Both the position numbers and the translations under genes were made by a program. Shown here piece after piece: positions 14,753 to 23,090 of a stretch of DNA of 64,000 nucleotides. How positions within the stretch are numbered: position 1 is the stretch's first letter; each line of letters opens with the position of its first letter. Source of the stretch: Planctomycetota bacterium (lineage in GTDB: Bacteria > Planctomycetota > UBA8742 > UBA2392); the NCBI GenBank assembly GCA_020638675.1, contig JACKID010000001.1, forward strand, positions 62,001-126,000, given 5' to 3'. The notes under the pieces are model-generated. The model was not told the origin of the DNA, did no database searches, and saw nothing but the letters and a program-made list of their open reading frames with translations.

Positions 14753-16637
14753 CTGCCTGCTGGTGATGCCGACCGGTGCGGGCAAGTCGCTTTGCTATCA
14801 GCTTCCGGGCGTGGCGCGGGGCGGCAATGCGCTGGTGATTTCGCCGCTGATCTCGTTGATGGAAGACCAGGTCGCGAAACTGGCTGCACACGGCTTCAAA
14901 GCCGCGCGCATTCATTCAGCCCGTCCGCGGGAAGAGTCGCGCCAGGCGTGCTTTGACTGGGCCGAGGGCAAGCTCGACTTTCTCTTCATTGCACCCGAGC
15001 GCCTGCGTGTGCCCGGCTTTGTGGACTGGCTCGCCAAACGCAAGCCCAGCCTGATCGCAGTGGATGAGGCGCACTGTATCAGCCAGTGGGGCCATGATTT
15101 TCGGCCTGACTATCGGCTTCTCGGCCAGCGCCTGCCCGGGCTGATGCCCGCGCCCGTGATCGCGCTGACGGCAACGGCCACGCCGCTGGTGCAGAAAGAC
15201 ATCATCGACCAGCTCGGGCTGAAAGACTGCAAGCGCCTGATTCACGGCTTCCGGCGCACCAACCTTGCGATCGAGGTCGTGGAGCTGAAGCCTTCCCAGC
15301 GCGGTGACTGTGTGCTTGAGCTGCTGGCCAACGGCGCGAGTTTGCCGGCCATTGTCTACGTGCCCAGCCGCAAAGAGTGCGAAGCGCTGGCGGCGCGCAT
15401 CGCCGAACAGACGCCCTGCCTGCCGTATCACGCCGGGCTGGGCGCCGCGGACCGTGACCGCGCGCAGGCCGCGTTCCTCGGCGGCGACGTCAGCGTCGTC
15501 GTCGCGACGATCGCCTTCGGCATGGGGATCGACAAACACAACGTGCGCACGGTGATCCACACCGCGCTGCCCGCCAGCGTCGAGGGCTACTACCAGGAAA
15601 TCGGGCGCGCAGGCCGTGACGGCAAACCCTCGCGCGCTGTGCTGTTGTGGTCGTATGCCGACCGCCGCCTGCACGAGTGGTTCATGGACCGCGACTACCC
15701 CCCGGTGAACGACATGCGCCGCCTGTGGGGCGCGCTGTCGAGCAGGGGCACGGACTTTGAGTCGCTCGCGGCCGATCTCGACCTGGACCCGAATGCGCTG
15801 GGCGGGCGGCTGGACAAGCTGGCCGCGCAGGGCGGTGCGGTGATCGACATGGACGGCTTTGTCACGCGCGGCGACGACAAGTGGATCGAGCCGTACCAGC
15901 GCCAGCTTGAGCACAAGCGCGACCAGCTTGACCGCATCGTCAACTTCGCCCAGGGCAACGGCTGCCGCATGCTGGCGCTGCTGGGTCACTTCGGCGACCG
16001 CGACGACGGCCACGCCTGCGGCAAGTGTGACGTCTGCGCGCCGCAGCAATGCGTGATGAAAAGCTTTCGCGAGCCCGACGAGCAGGAGATGTCCGTGCTG
16101 CAGGACATCATGGGCGCGCTGGCCGGGCGCGACAACCAGAGCACAGGCAAGCTGTTCCGTGACGAGTTCGAGGCGCGGCTCAAGCGCCGCGACTTTGAGG
16201 ACCTGCTCGGCGCGCTGGAGCAGAATGGTCTGGTGTACACGACGCAGGATGAATTCGAGAAGGACGGGCGCACGATTACCTTCCGCCGCGTCAGCCTGAC
16301 AGATGCGGGGCAGCGCACCGGGCGCGAGCTCGACGGCGCAGTCATGCTGCCGGGGCGCGCGCCGGCAACGCCCAAGACCAAGCGCGGGCGCACGAGCATC
16401 AAGACGACCGCCGACGCGCCGGCCGACCCGGAGTTGTACGACGCGCTCAAGGCGTGGCGGATGCAGCAGGCGAAGTCAGAGGGTGTGCGCGCATTCCGCG
16501 TGTTCGGCAACAAGACGCTCGAGGCGATCGCAGCGCAAAGGCCAAAGACGAAAGACGAGTTGCTGGCAGTGCCGGGCATTGGCCCCGCCAAGCTTGAGGC
16601 CTATGGCGACGCCGTCCTGGGGATCACGCGGGCCTAG
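14655..16637 (+). CDS. recQ: ATP-dependent 3'-5' DNA helicase RecQ
   Basis: A 660-residue RecQ with all three parts. The helicase core has Walker A MPTGAGKSLCYQ (~40), DEAH as VDEAHCISQWGHDFRPDY (~135), and motif VI as QEIGRAGRDGK (~312). The RQC region carries the zinc cysteines (CRMLALLGHF...CGKCDVC). A C-terminal HRDC domain spans ~585-660, ending VPGIGPAKLEAYGDAVL. RecQ unwinds forked and recombination DNA for repair with RecJ/RecF-type partners. The ORF is open to 14565, but MTQLDDIL at 14655 matches the usual RecQ start and follows the TATACT box. A decayed-looking copy of this promoter and first codons lies at 12382. Confidence 0.95.
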   Translation: MTQLDDILRKRFGFESFRPHQQQACATVTDGHDCLLVMPTGAGKSLCYQLPGVARGGNALVISPLISLMEDQVAKLAAHGFKAARIHSARPREESRQACFDWAEGKLDFLFIAPERLRVPGFVDWLAKRKPSLIAVDEAHCISQWGHDFRPDYRLLGQRLPGLMPAPVIALTATATPLVQKDIIDQLGLKDCKRLIHGFRRTNLAIEVVELKPSQRGDCVLELLANGASLPAIVYVPSRKECEALAARIAEQTPCLPYHAGLGAADRDRAQAAFLGGDVSVVVATIAFGMGIDKHNVRTVIHTALPASVEGYYQEIGRAGRDGKPSRAVLLWSYADRRLHEWFMDRDYPPVNDMRRLWGALSSRGTDFESLAADLDLDPNALGGRLDKLAAQGGAVIDMDGFVTRGDDKWIEPYQRQLEHKRDQLDRIVNFAQGNGCRMLALLGHFGDRDDGHACGKCDVCAPQQCVMKSFREPDEQEMSVLQDIMGALAGRDNQSTGKLFRDEFEARLKRRDFEDLLGALEQNGLVYTTQDEFEKDGRTITFRRVSLTDAGQRTGRELDGAVMLPGRAPATPKTKRGRTSIKTTADAPADPELYDALKAWRMQQAKSEGVRAFRVFGNKTLEAIAAQRPKTKDELLAVPGIGPAKLEAYGDAVLGITRA

Positions 16638-16695
16638 GCGTTGACTAATTCGCCGTCGTTTGCTGTCGTTTCTCACGACAGAGACGGGGTTGTGC

Positions 16696-17781
16696 ATGTC
16701 TCACAGAAACTGGCTGCGCGATGAGTGGCGTCGCAAGTACAAGTCCGCGGCCAGGTTCTTCATTATCCTGAACGGGCTGGGCGTACTGCTGCTGGCGGTG
16801 GTCGTGATCGCCATGCCACAGAAGCTGGATGACTCTCCCGGGGGTCAGGCGCGCGTGTACGGTGCATGCCTGCTCATTGTCGGGCTCATCTTCTCAATCG
16901 GTGTCGGTCTGGTGAAGCAGTGGCGCTGGGCCGCCATCGCCGCGAGCCTCTGGTGCCTGATCAGCCTCGCATCGGCAGTCTTCTCCGTCTTTGGCAGTCA
17001 AGAACGCCTCAGCGAGCACGGGCGCAAGGACGCCGCCTTCCAGACCGGCTACCTCGGCGGGGCCAGTTGCCCGGGCCTGCTGACCATTCTGATGCTCGTG
17101 TCCTGTATGCGTGCCGCCTTGGCCAAGGCGCCACCGCGCGAAGAGCTGGATGTTGACGAGGACCTGCAGCCCGACATCGGCGGCCTGAATCCCTATGGCC
17201 AGGTGGCTGTGCGGCCCGAGCGCAAGATTTCGACCGGGGGTCTGGTGCTGCTCGCTGTCGGCGCGTTGGTGTCGGTGGGCGGAGTCGGCCTGTTCACGAT
17301 GGGCGTGGTGGAACAGGCCGCAACGGTGGACCCAGCCGCGGACGATTGGCAGCGATTTGAGGGTCCCGGATTCGTCGTGGAGTTTCCCGCGGAGCCCAAG
17401 GTCAGCCATGATGCAGTTGACGATCCGGCGTTTGACGTCACCAACTCCTACACCTACGAGGACGGCTACCACTACCTGAAGGTAACCTACTTGCGACTGG
17501 GCGACGACGGATCGTGGCAGAAAGACGCTCGGGATCTGCAATTGCAGGACCTCGTGGCACACTTCAGGGGAAGGACTGTGCGCGATGAGGAGGTGACCTG
17601 GCCCGGCCAGAAGTTTGCTCGCGGCCGGCGGATTGAGCTGGAGCGGCCGAAGGTGAATGAGCGCACGGTCCTGATCGCCGTGATCTACAACAGTCGCGGC
17701 TACATCCTCGTCGCAAACGAGGCCAATGCGGATCAGACTGCAGCCGCACGGCATTTTGCAGACAGCTTCGAGCTGCGCTAG
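16696..17781 (+). CDS. Hypothetical polytopic membrane protein with C-terminal extracytoplasmic domain
   Basis: A 361-residue protein. Hydrophobic segments lie at about 19-40, 54-73, 78-98, 118-140 and 192-215, followed by a ~145-residue soluble domain. That domain starts with FEGPGFVVEFPAEPKV, resembling the FxVxFPGxP opening of a domain often seen at the C-terminus of planctomycete membrane proteins, and continues with strands ending HFADSFELR. The start at 16696 follows a purine-rich stretch (GAGACGGGG). The membrane part has no transporter motif. The gene stands alone between recQ and the acetyltransferase. Function unknown. Confidence 0.75.
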   Translation: MSHRNWLRDEWRRKYKSAARFFIILNGLGVLLLAVVVIAMPQKLDDSPGGQARVYGACLLIVGLIFSIGVGLVKQWRWAAIAASLWCLISLASAVFSVFGSQERLSEHGRKDAAFQTGYLGGASCPGLLTILMLVSCMRAALAKAPPREELDVDEDLQPDIGGLNPYGQVAVRPERKISTGGLVLLAVGALVSVGGVGLFTMGVVEQAATVDPAADDWQRFEGPGFVVEFPAEPKVSHDAVDDPAFDVTNSYTYEDGYHYLKVTYLRLGDDGSWQKDARDLQLQDLVAHFRGRTVRDEEVTWPGQKFARGRRIELERPKVNERTVLIAVIYNSRGYILVANEANADQTAAARHFADSFELR

Positions 17782-17894
17782 CGCGCTATCTTCGCATTGG
17801 TGCTTCCTTAGAATGTTTGATTGTTGCTGGCCGACTATGGTCTTTCGCACCGCCGAGCCGCAAGGCTGCCGGGACGCGGGTAACGGGGAGATGC

Positions 17895-18338
17895 GTGGCC
17901 GAGACGATCATCCGTGACGCCACACGTGCCGATCTGCAGCGCCTGCGCGAGCTGTTCCTGCAAGCCCGGCGCGAGACCTTTCACTGGACCGATCCGGCGC
18001 TGTTCCGGCTCGAAGACTTCGACCTGCAAACGGAGGGCGAAAGTCTGCTGCTGGCCGAAATGGACGGCACGATCGCCGGCTTCATCTCATGGTGGCCCCC
18101 CGAAAACTTCGTGCACCACCTGTATGTGGACAGCGCGTTCAAACGCCGCGGCATCGGGCGGGCGTTGCTGGATACAGTCCTGGAAAGCCTGGACGGGCCT
18201 GCACGCCTCAAGTGTCAGACACGCAATGAGCAGGCCGTCAGATTCTACAAGGCCAGGGGTTGGCGGATTCTCGAAGAGGGCGTCAGTGAAGACGGCCCGC
18301 ACTACCTGATGCAGTCCCCGGGCCTGGCCTCAGAATAG
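17895..18338 (+). CDS. GNAT-family N-acetyltransferase
   Basis: A 147-residue single GNAT domain. IIRDATRADLQRLREL forms strand 1 and helix 1. The acetyl-CoA pyrophosphate-binding motif A is YVDSAFKRRGIGRALLDTVL (~79-98). Motif B is KCQTRNEQAVRFYKARGWR, ending with strand 7. I chose the GTG at 17895 because GGGGAG lies four bases upstream and the domain begins there; the ORF is open to 17817. The substrate is unknown; the NEQAVRFYKARGW pattern is common to both protein and small-molecule acetylases. Confidence 0.88.
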   Translation: MAETIIRDATRADLQRLRELFLQARRETFHWTDPALFRLEDFDLQTEGESLLLAEMDGTIAGFISWWPPENFVHHLYVDSAFKRRGIGRALLDTVLESLDGPARLKCQTRNEQAVRFYKARGWRILEEGVSEDGPHYLMQSPGLASE

Positions 18339-18483
18339 CGCTTAATTCCTGCCAATCGGGCGCTTCGTGGGTATTCTCGGCAAGTTCGCCCAGTCGCTGA
18401 AGAAACACAGAACAGTCAATGTGCGTGCTGTGACGCACGGACTGGCAATTTGCGCTACAAGGGCATGACGGAGGATTACACGC

Positions 18484-19011
18484 ATGCGCTCGATCTCTAA
18501 GACCATCCTTGGGGTGGCCGTGCTGGCTGCAATCGCCGGTACCATCCTGATTGCGCTGCCGGGAGCCAAGCCCGTCACGGCGCCTGAGCCCGTGAAATCG
18601 CCGGTGCAGACCGCGCCGCTTCCGTTGTCCGAGCCGGCGCCGGGCAACGTGTCACCGCCCGCCCCGGAGCCCGAGATGGAAGTCAGCAACCTGACAATCG
18701 AGGACCTTGTGTCCGGGATTCTCGCGGCGCGCCTGCGGCAGGACAGGGCCTGGTTGGCGCGCACGATGGAATCAACGGCCGGCAAGCCCTCGCTGGTCGA
18801 GGACGATTTGCTGGCGGCCTATCGCCAGTATCTGTGGCATACGACGGATGGGCTGTGGGGCCGCGTCGGGCACGCATGGACGGAGCGCGCGTACGAAGTC
18901 GTCGAAGACGGTGACCGGGCTCAGCTTGTACTGACGGTGGGCGGCAGTCTTGGCCAGCTCATTCTTCCTTTCGTGCGCATTGACGGCGCCTGGTACTACG
19001 CGGGCATCTAA
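18484..19011 (+). CDS. Hypothetical exported or membrane-anchored protein
   Basis: A 175-residue protein with an N-terminal hydrophobic segment (ILGVAVLAAIAGTILIALPG, residues ~8-27) and a Pro-rich linker (~28-65). A ~110-residue domain follows with LTIEDLVSGILAARLRQD, an aromatic WHTTDGLWG centre and strands ending VRIDGAWYYAGI. The shape is like small SnoaL/NTF2-type domains that assess lipids or ligands, but this is not firm. GGAGG lies nine bases before the ATG. Only 11 bases separate it from the following lipoprotein gene, so they are probably co-transcribed. Confidence 0.65.
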   Translation: MRSISKTILGVAVLAAIAGTILIALPGAKPVTAPEPVKSPVQTAPLPLSEPAPGNVSPPAPEPEMEVSNLTIEDLVSGILAARLRQDRAWLARTMESTAGKPSLVEDDLLAAYRQYLWHTTDGLWGRVGHAWTERAYEVVEDGDRAQLVLTVGGSLGQLILPFVRIDGAWYYAGI

Positions 19012-19022
19012 AGGAACCAATC

Positions 19023-21623
19023 ATGCGGAACACTGCGACCGTCCTGCTGGTCTCACTGATACTCGTACTGACCCTTTCCGCCTGCGGTGGAGGAGGCGGC
19101 GGCGGCGGCGGTGGTGGCGGAGGAGGGGGCGGTGGCGGCTCCCAGAGCCCCTACGACATCCAGGTGGTCGGCCCGACCGGCAACGGGCTGCAAGTGGGTC
19201 GCCCGTTCTCAGTCACGCTGAACTTCTTTCAGCCGGGCACTTCCAACGGAATCTCCGTGGCGGGTGCCGAGGTGATCACCGCCAGTGTGGTCTCCGGCCC
19301 TGGTGCACTGACGGGAACCACCACCAAGGCGGGACCGGGCAGCTCAAGCATGACCTTTGACGGGATTGTGCTGGATACGGTCGGGACGTATGTGCTGCAG
19401 TTTACCGGTCCCCACGCGACTGCGCCGGGGCAGACGGCAAGCTTCAACGTCAACGCGCAGCGCGACCTGCAGTTCGTGGCTCCACCGTCGTCGGTGTACG
19501 TGAATTCGGGCTTCACGATCACGGTGCAGACGATTGACCCGGCTACCAGCAACCCTGCGCCGCCTTCCGGCCCGATCAATGTGACGCTGTCGCTGGTGAC
19601 CGGCTCCGGCACATTGTGGGGCACGCTGACACAAACGCTCAGCAGCGGCAGCTCCGTGAGTTTTCCGGGACTGGTTTACGACACGGTCGGAACGTTCACA
19701 CTGCAGGCGGCTTCTACCGGGTTCCCGACCGTGACGGGCAACAACATTAACTGCCAGAACGTCACGATCACCGGCAGCATCGGGCCATTCGTTGCGCTGA
19801 AGACGGTGCGCGTAGGCGACCCCTACACGGATTCGGTCGCGTATGCGGCGCCGAACACGGCCCTTGGCTTTGGCGTGAAGTCCGGCAGCAGTCTCCCGGC
19901 GGGCCTGAGCCTGAACCCCGCGACGGGAGAAGTGTCCGGCACGCCCACCGCGACCGGCAGTTTCGAGTTCGTGCTGTACGCGACCGCCACGGGCGGGCAG
20001 GCGTCAAACCTGCGTTGCGCGCTGGCCGTGTTTACAACGGCCGAGAGCGAGATTGTTTCGGGCCAGGATTTCTCGACCGCGGGACCGTACACGCCCGTCG
20101 GACCGGCGGTGGAGACATACACATTTACGTCGAGCTACGACGGCATCACCTATCCGCAGGCCGCGACGTTCAACTGTCGCCTGGAGTACTACTACCCGAA
20201 CTTCTCCACTGCACCGTCGCCCGCACCCGTTCTCGTGCATCACCGCGGGCGCGGCTTCAACATGGTGGACTATCACAACCTGGGCTCGCACCTCGCGAGC
20301 CATGGCTTCATCTTCATCTCCATCGAGGACTATCAGTCGTTTGCGGATGGCGGCTACAGCGGCCAGTCAGCCAACTCGACGTATGACATCAGCTTCGCCG
20401 AGCGCGGCATGGAGTCCGGCAGCGCCTTCCACGAAGGTGCGCTGCAGTGGGTCGTCGCAAAGAACTCGCAGTCGGGGCATCCGCTGCAAAATCACGTAGA
20501 TGAAGAGAAGATTTTCACGAGCGGGCACAGTCGTGGCGGCGGCGCAACGCACGGCAGCCACGTGCGCTCTCAGCCCTACATGTTCAACGGCACCCAGCGC
20601 ACGCCGATCAACATTCGCGGGACGATCTATTTCATGGCGTTCGACCTGCGCTACTTCAGCACCACCATATCGGGCAGCAGCGTCACGTATCCGGTTCCCA
20701 CAGCGCAGTCCCGGGCGCCGAGCCTGCTGATTGCCGCGGAAAACGACCGCGACCTGTTCTACCCGATCTGCGACCAGTTGATCGATCGTGCCGTAGGCCC
20801 CACGACGTTCGCGACCATCTACGGCGGCTGCCACGCTTTCCTTACAGACAGTGCCGCGAACGAGCCCGACTACAGCGGCCTGGGGATCCCGGTGGCGTAT
20901 ATCACGCGGGCTCAGCAACAGGCCTACATCTTCAATCTCGTAGTGGCGTTCATGAAGCGGTGGTCGGACCTCGATCTGTCACTCGACGGGCTGCTGTACA
21001 CGAATGAGAAGGCCGGAAGCACAGAAGTTGGCGTGACGGCCTGGCGCAACATGGCCGAGCGCGTGGTTCTGGACGATCACCAGGGTGGCAACAAGAACGT
21101 AAACAGCCTGGGTGGTGCGAACATGCTCAGCGCCGGCACCTGGAATACCAGTGGTTCCATCTATCCCAGCTACGGCTCGTACAGTTCTCTCGCGATTCGC
21201 CACAACATCATGAGCCTGCCGGCTTCCAGCACGGTGACGTACACCAGCAACATTCCCGCCACGTATCAGGACATGAGTGATACGCGGCGGTTCCTGTTCC
21301 GCATCGGCTCGGTCGACGCCGGCACCGCGCTGAAGGGCTTCGACTGGGTAACCGTTCGGGTGCGCCTGACGGACGCGCAGAACGATCAGGCGACGGTCAC
21401 GCTGTTTGACACCGCCGCCCAGAACAATGCCTATCTGCCGGACTACCCGGGAAGCGGAAACAACTTCTACGACCGCTACGTGGATGCAAGCGTACTGCTG
21501 TCGGCGTTCACGGCCGGCAATCCCAATCTGAGTCTGAACCAGTTGAGCAAGGTCGAGTTGGTGTTTGAGACCGCAGCCGGTTCGACGCGCCAAGTCTACT
21601 TTGACGACCTGCGATTCGAGTAG
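19023..21623 (+). CDS. Lipoprotein with poly-glycine linker, Ig-like domains and alpha/beta-hydrolase domain
   Basis: An 866-residue protein. The signal peptide ends in a lipobox (LTLSAC) followed at once by about 17 glycines. Residues ~45-240 form two or three Ig-like strands-only domains. A He_PIG-type repeat follows at ~250-310 (GLSLNPATGEVSGTPTATG). Residues ~340-640 form an alpha/beta hydrolase resembling chlorophyllase/dienelactone hydrolase: VHHRGRGFNMVDYHNLG oxyanion region, nucleophile Ser in GHSRGGG, an acid near AENDRDLFYPI and His in GGCHAF. The last ~200 residues are a beta-rich, probably carbohydrate-binding domain ending DDLRFE. AAGGAA lies six bases before the ATG. A surface esterase or lipase role is likely; the substrate is unknown. 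Confidence 0.8.
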   Translation: MRNTATVLLVSLILVLTLSACGGGGGGGGGGGGGGGGGGSQSPYDIQVVGPTGNGLQVGRPFSVTLNFFQPGTSNGISVAGAEVITASVVSGPGALTGTTTKAGPGSSSMTFDGIVLDTVGTYVLQFTGPHATAPGQTASFNVNAQRDLQFVAPPSSVYVNSGFTITVQTIDPATSNPAPPSGPINVTLSLVTGSGTLWGTLTQTLSSGSSVSFPGLVYDTVGTFTLQAASTGFPTVTGNNINCQNVTITGSIGPFVALKTVRVGDPYTDSVAYAAPNTALGFGVKSGSSLPAGLSLNPATGEVSGTPTATGSFEFVLYATATGGQASNLRCALAVFTTAESEIVSGQDFSTAGPYTPVGPAVETYTFTSSYDGITYPQAATFNCRLEYYYPNFSTAPSPAPVLVHHRGRGFNMVDYHNLGSHLASHGFIFISIEDYQSFADGGYSGQSANSTYDISFAERGMESGSAFHEGALQWVVAKNSQSGHPLQNHVDEEKIFTSGHSRGGGATHGSHVRSQPYMFNGTQRTPINIRGTIYFMAFDLRYFSTTISGSSVTYPVPTAQSRAPSLLIAAENDRDLFYPICDQLIDRAVGPTTFATIYGGCHAFLTDSAANEPDYSGLGIPVAYITRAQQQAYIFNLVVAFMKRWSDLDLSLDGLLYTNEKAGSTEVGVTAWRNMAERVVLDDHQGGNKNVNSLGGANMLSAGTWNTSGSIYPSYGSYSSLAIRHNIMSLPASSTVTYTSNIPATYQDMSDTRRFLFRIGSVDAGTALKGFDWVTVRVRLTDAQNDQATVTLFDTAAQNNAYLPDYPGSGNNFYDRYVDASVLLSAFTAGNPNLSLNQLSKVELVFETAAGSTRQVYFDDLRFE

Positions 21624-21638
21624 GTCACCATCGCAATG

Positions 21639-21672
21639 CACAAAGCCCCGGGCGTTGGCCCGGGGCTTTGTG
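21639..21672. terminator. Bidirectional terminator hairpin
   Basis: A perfect 15-bp stem, CACAAAGCCCCGGGC with GCCCGGGGCTTTGTG, loop GTTG, sits between two convergent genes. The stem carries AAAG/CTTT ends and is followed by GTTTGG. It can serve both strands. Confidence 0.85.
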
Positions 21673-21691
21673 TTTGGTGCCCAGCGAATCC

Positions 21692-22990
21692 TTACTTGTA
21701 GATCTTCTCGACCGCGTTGGCGTTCTTGTCGGTCAGCCACACGGGGCGGTTGCCGGCTTCGAACTCCTTGGTCATTTCCCAGTCCATCATGGTGCCGAGC
21801 GTCTTGTACAGGTCGGCCGGGCTGACCGGGTCGACCAGCGTGCTCTGGCCCTTGCTGTCCTTGTTGTAGCCAAGCTCGTCGGTTTCGCCGATGACCTGGC
21901 CGCTCTTGACACCACCGCCGCCCATTACCGCGCAGAAGTTGCCCGGCCAGTGGCCGCGCCCGTCGGTGCCCGTGAGCTTCGGTGTACGCCCGAATTCGCC
22001 CATCCAGATCACCAGCGTGCTCTCGTACAGCCCGCGGCGCTTGAGGTCGTTGATCAGCGCGGCCCAGGGCTTGTCGAGCTGCCCGATCAGGTCCTTGCAG
22101 CGGTTGAAGCCGTCATCGTGCGTGTCCCAGCCGCCGAGCACGCACTCGACCGCCGGTACGCCGGTTTCCACGAGGCGGCGGGCGATCAGCAGCGAGTCGG
22201 CGAAGGTGCCGGTGCCGTATTCCTTGCGGATCTCGTCCGGCTCATCCTCGAGGTAGAACTTCTTGCGCAGCGGGCTGTCCATCAGCGCGCGTGCCTTTTC
22301 GTACATGGCCTTGTGCGCCTCGACGGCCTCGTCACCGTGCTCCTTGGCGAAGTCCTTTTCCATTTCCTTGACCAGCTTCATGCGCCGGTCCATGCGGTCC
22401 TTGTCCACGCCCTTGGCGTAGTCGAGGTTTTCAATCTTCGCGCCCGGGCGGCTGATCACGAACGGGTTGTTCTCCACGCCGAGGTAGCCGGCCGGGAACG
22501 GGCTGCCGCGCAGCTTCACGAAGTTGGGCAGCTCGAAGTTCGGATCGCCCATCTGCTGGGCGACGATGCTGCCCAGGCTCGGGTGCTTGAGAGTCGGGTT
22601 CGGTATGTAGCCGGTGCGCAGCAGGTAGCTCGCGCGGCTGTGGTTGCCTTCACGGCTGGACATGCTCTTGATCAGCAGCAGGTCCTTGGCGCACTTGGCG
22701 ATGTTCTCGAAGTGCTCGGCAGGCTTGAAGCCCGGCACTTCCGTATCGAGGGCCTTGTAGGGCGCGCCCGTTTCCTTGCCCGGCTTCAGGTCGAAGGTCT
22801 CCATCTGGCTGGGACCGCCTTCCATGAACAGCAGGATCACGCTCTTGATCTTGCTGTTGCGGACGCGGGTGGCCTTGTCCTCACCGCGGATGATGTTGTT
22901 GGCGAAAAAGCTGCTGGTGGCGATGACTCCGCCTGCGGCCGCACTGGCGCGCAGGAAGTCACGGCGGGTGACGCTGATCGGCGTGGACAT
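21692..22990 (-). CDS. DUF1501 protein with twin-arginine signal
   Basis: A 432-residue member of the DUF1501 family (alkaline-phosphatase/sulfatase-like fold), one of the signature planctomycete exported families. It opens with a Tat signal (VTRRDFLRASAAAGGVIA), so it is folded before export. FMEGGPSQMETFDLKPG near residue 52 is the family's metal/phosphate-binding opening. HSRASYLLRTG, ECVLGGWDTHDD and LVIWMGEFGRTPK are further conserved blocks, the last followed by GRGHWPGNFCAVMGGGGVK. AGGGAG lies six bases before the ATG. It is 100 bases downstream of the DUF1549/DUF1553 gene on the same strand, the usual two-gene unit. Biochemical function of the pair is not established. Confidence 0.93.
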   Translation of the reverse strand: MSTPISVTRRDFLRASAAAGGVIATSSFFANNIIRGEDKATRVRNSKIKSVILLFMEGGPSQMETFDLKPGKETGAPYKALDTEVPGFKPAEHFENIAKCAKDLLLIKSMSSREGNHSRASYLLRTGYIPNPTLKHPSLGSIVAQQMGDPNFELPNFVKLRGSPFPAGYLGVENNPFVISRPGAKIENLDYAKGVDKDRMDRRMKLVKEMEKDFAKEHGDEAVEAHKAMYEKARALMDSPLRKKFYLEDEPDEIRKEYGTGTFADSLLIARRLVETGVPAVECVLGGWDTHDDGFNRCKDLIGQLDKPWAALINDLKRRGLYESTLVIWMGEFGRTPKLTGTDGRGHWPGNFCAVMGGGGVKSGQVIGETDELGYNKDSKGQSTLVDPVSPADLYKTLGTMMDWEMTKEFEAGNRPVWLTDKNANAVEKIYK

Positions 22991-23090
22991 GCGTTGCTCC
23001 CTGTTTTCGGACAGTCTGGTGCCCGTAGTTCGTGATTTTCGGCTGCTGCTTGCATCCAACCCCGGTGGCCGCGGGCGGATGCGGAAAATT

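Noticed and set aside
17858..17894. Riboswitch (cyclic-di-GMP or cobalamin type) before the acetyltransferase gene
   Set aside because: Only short GC-rich pairs and a GGGACGC fragment; the conserved cores of either class are missing.
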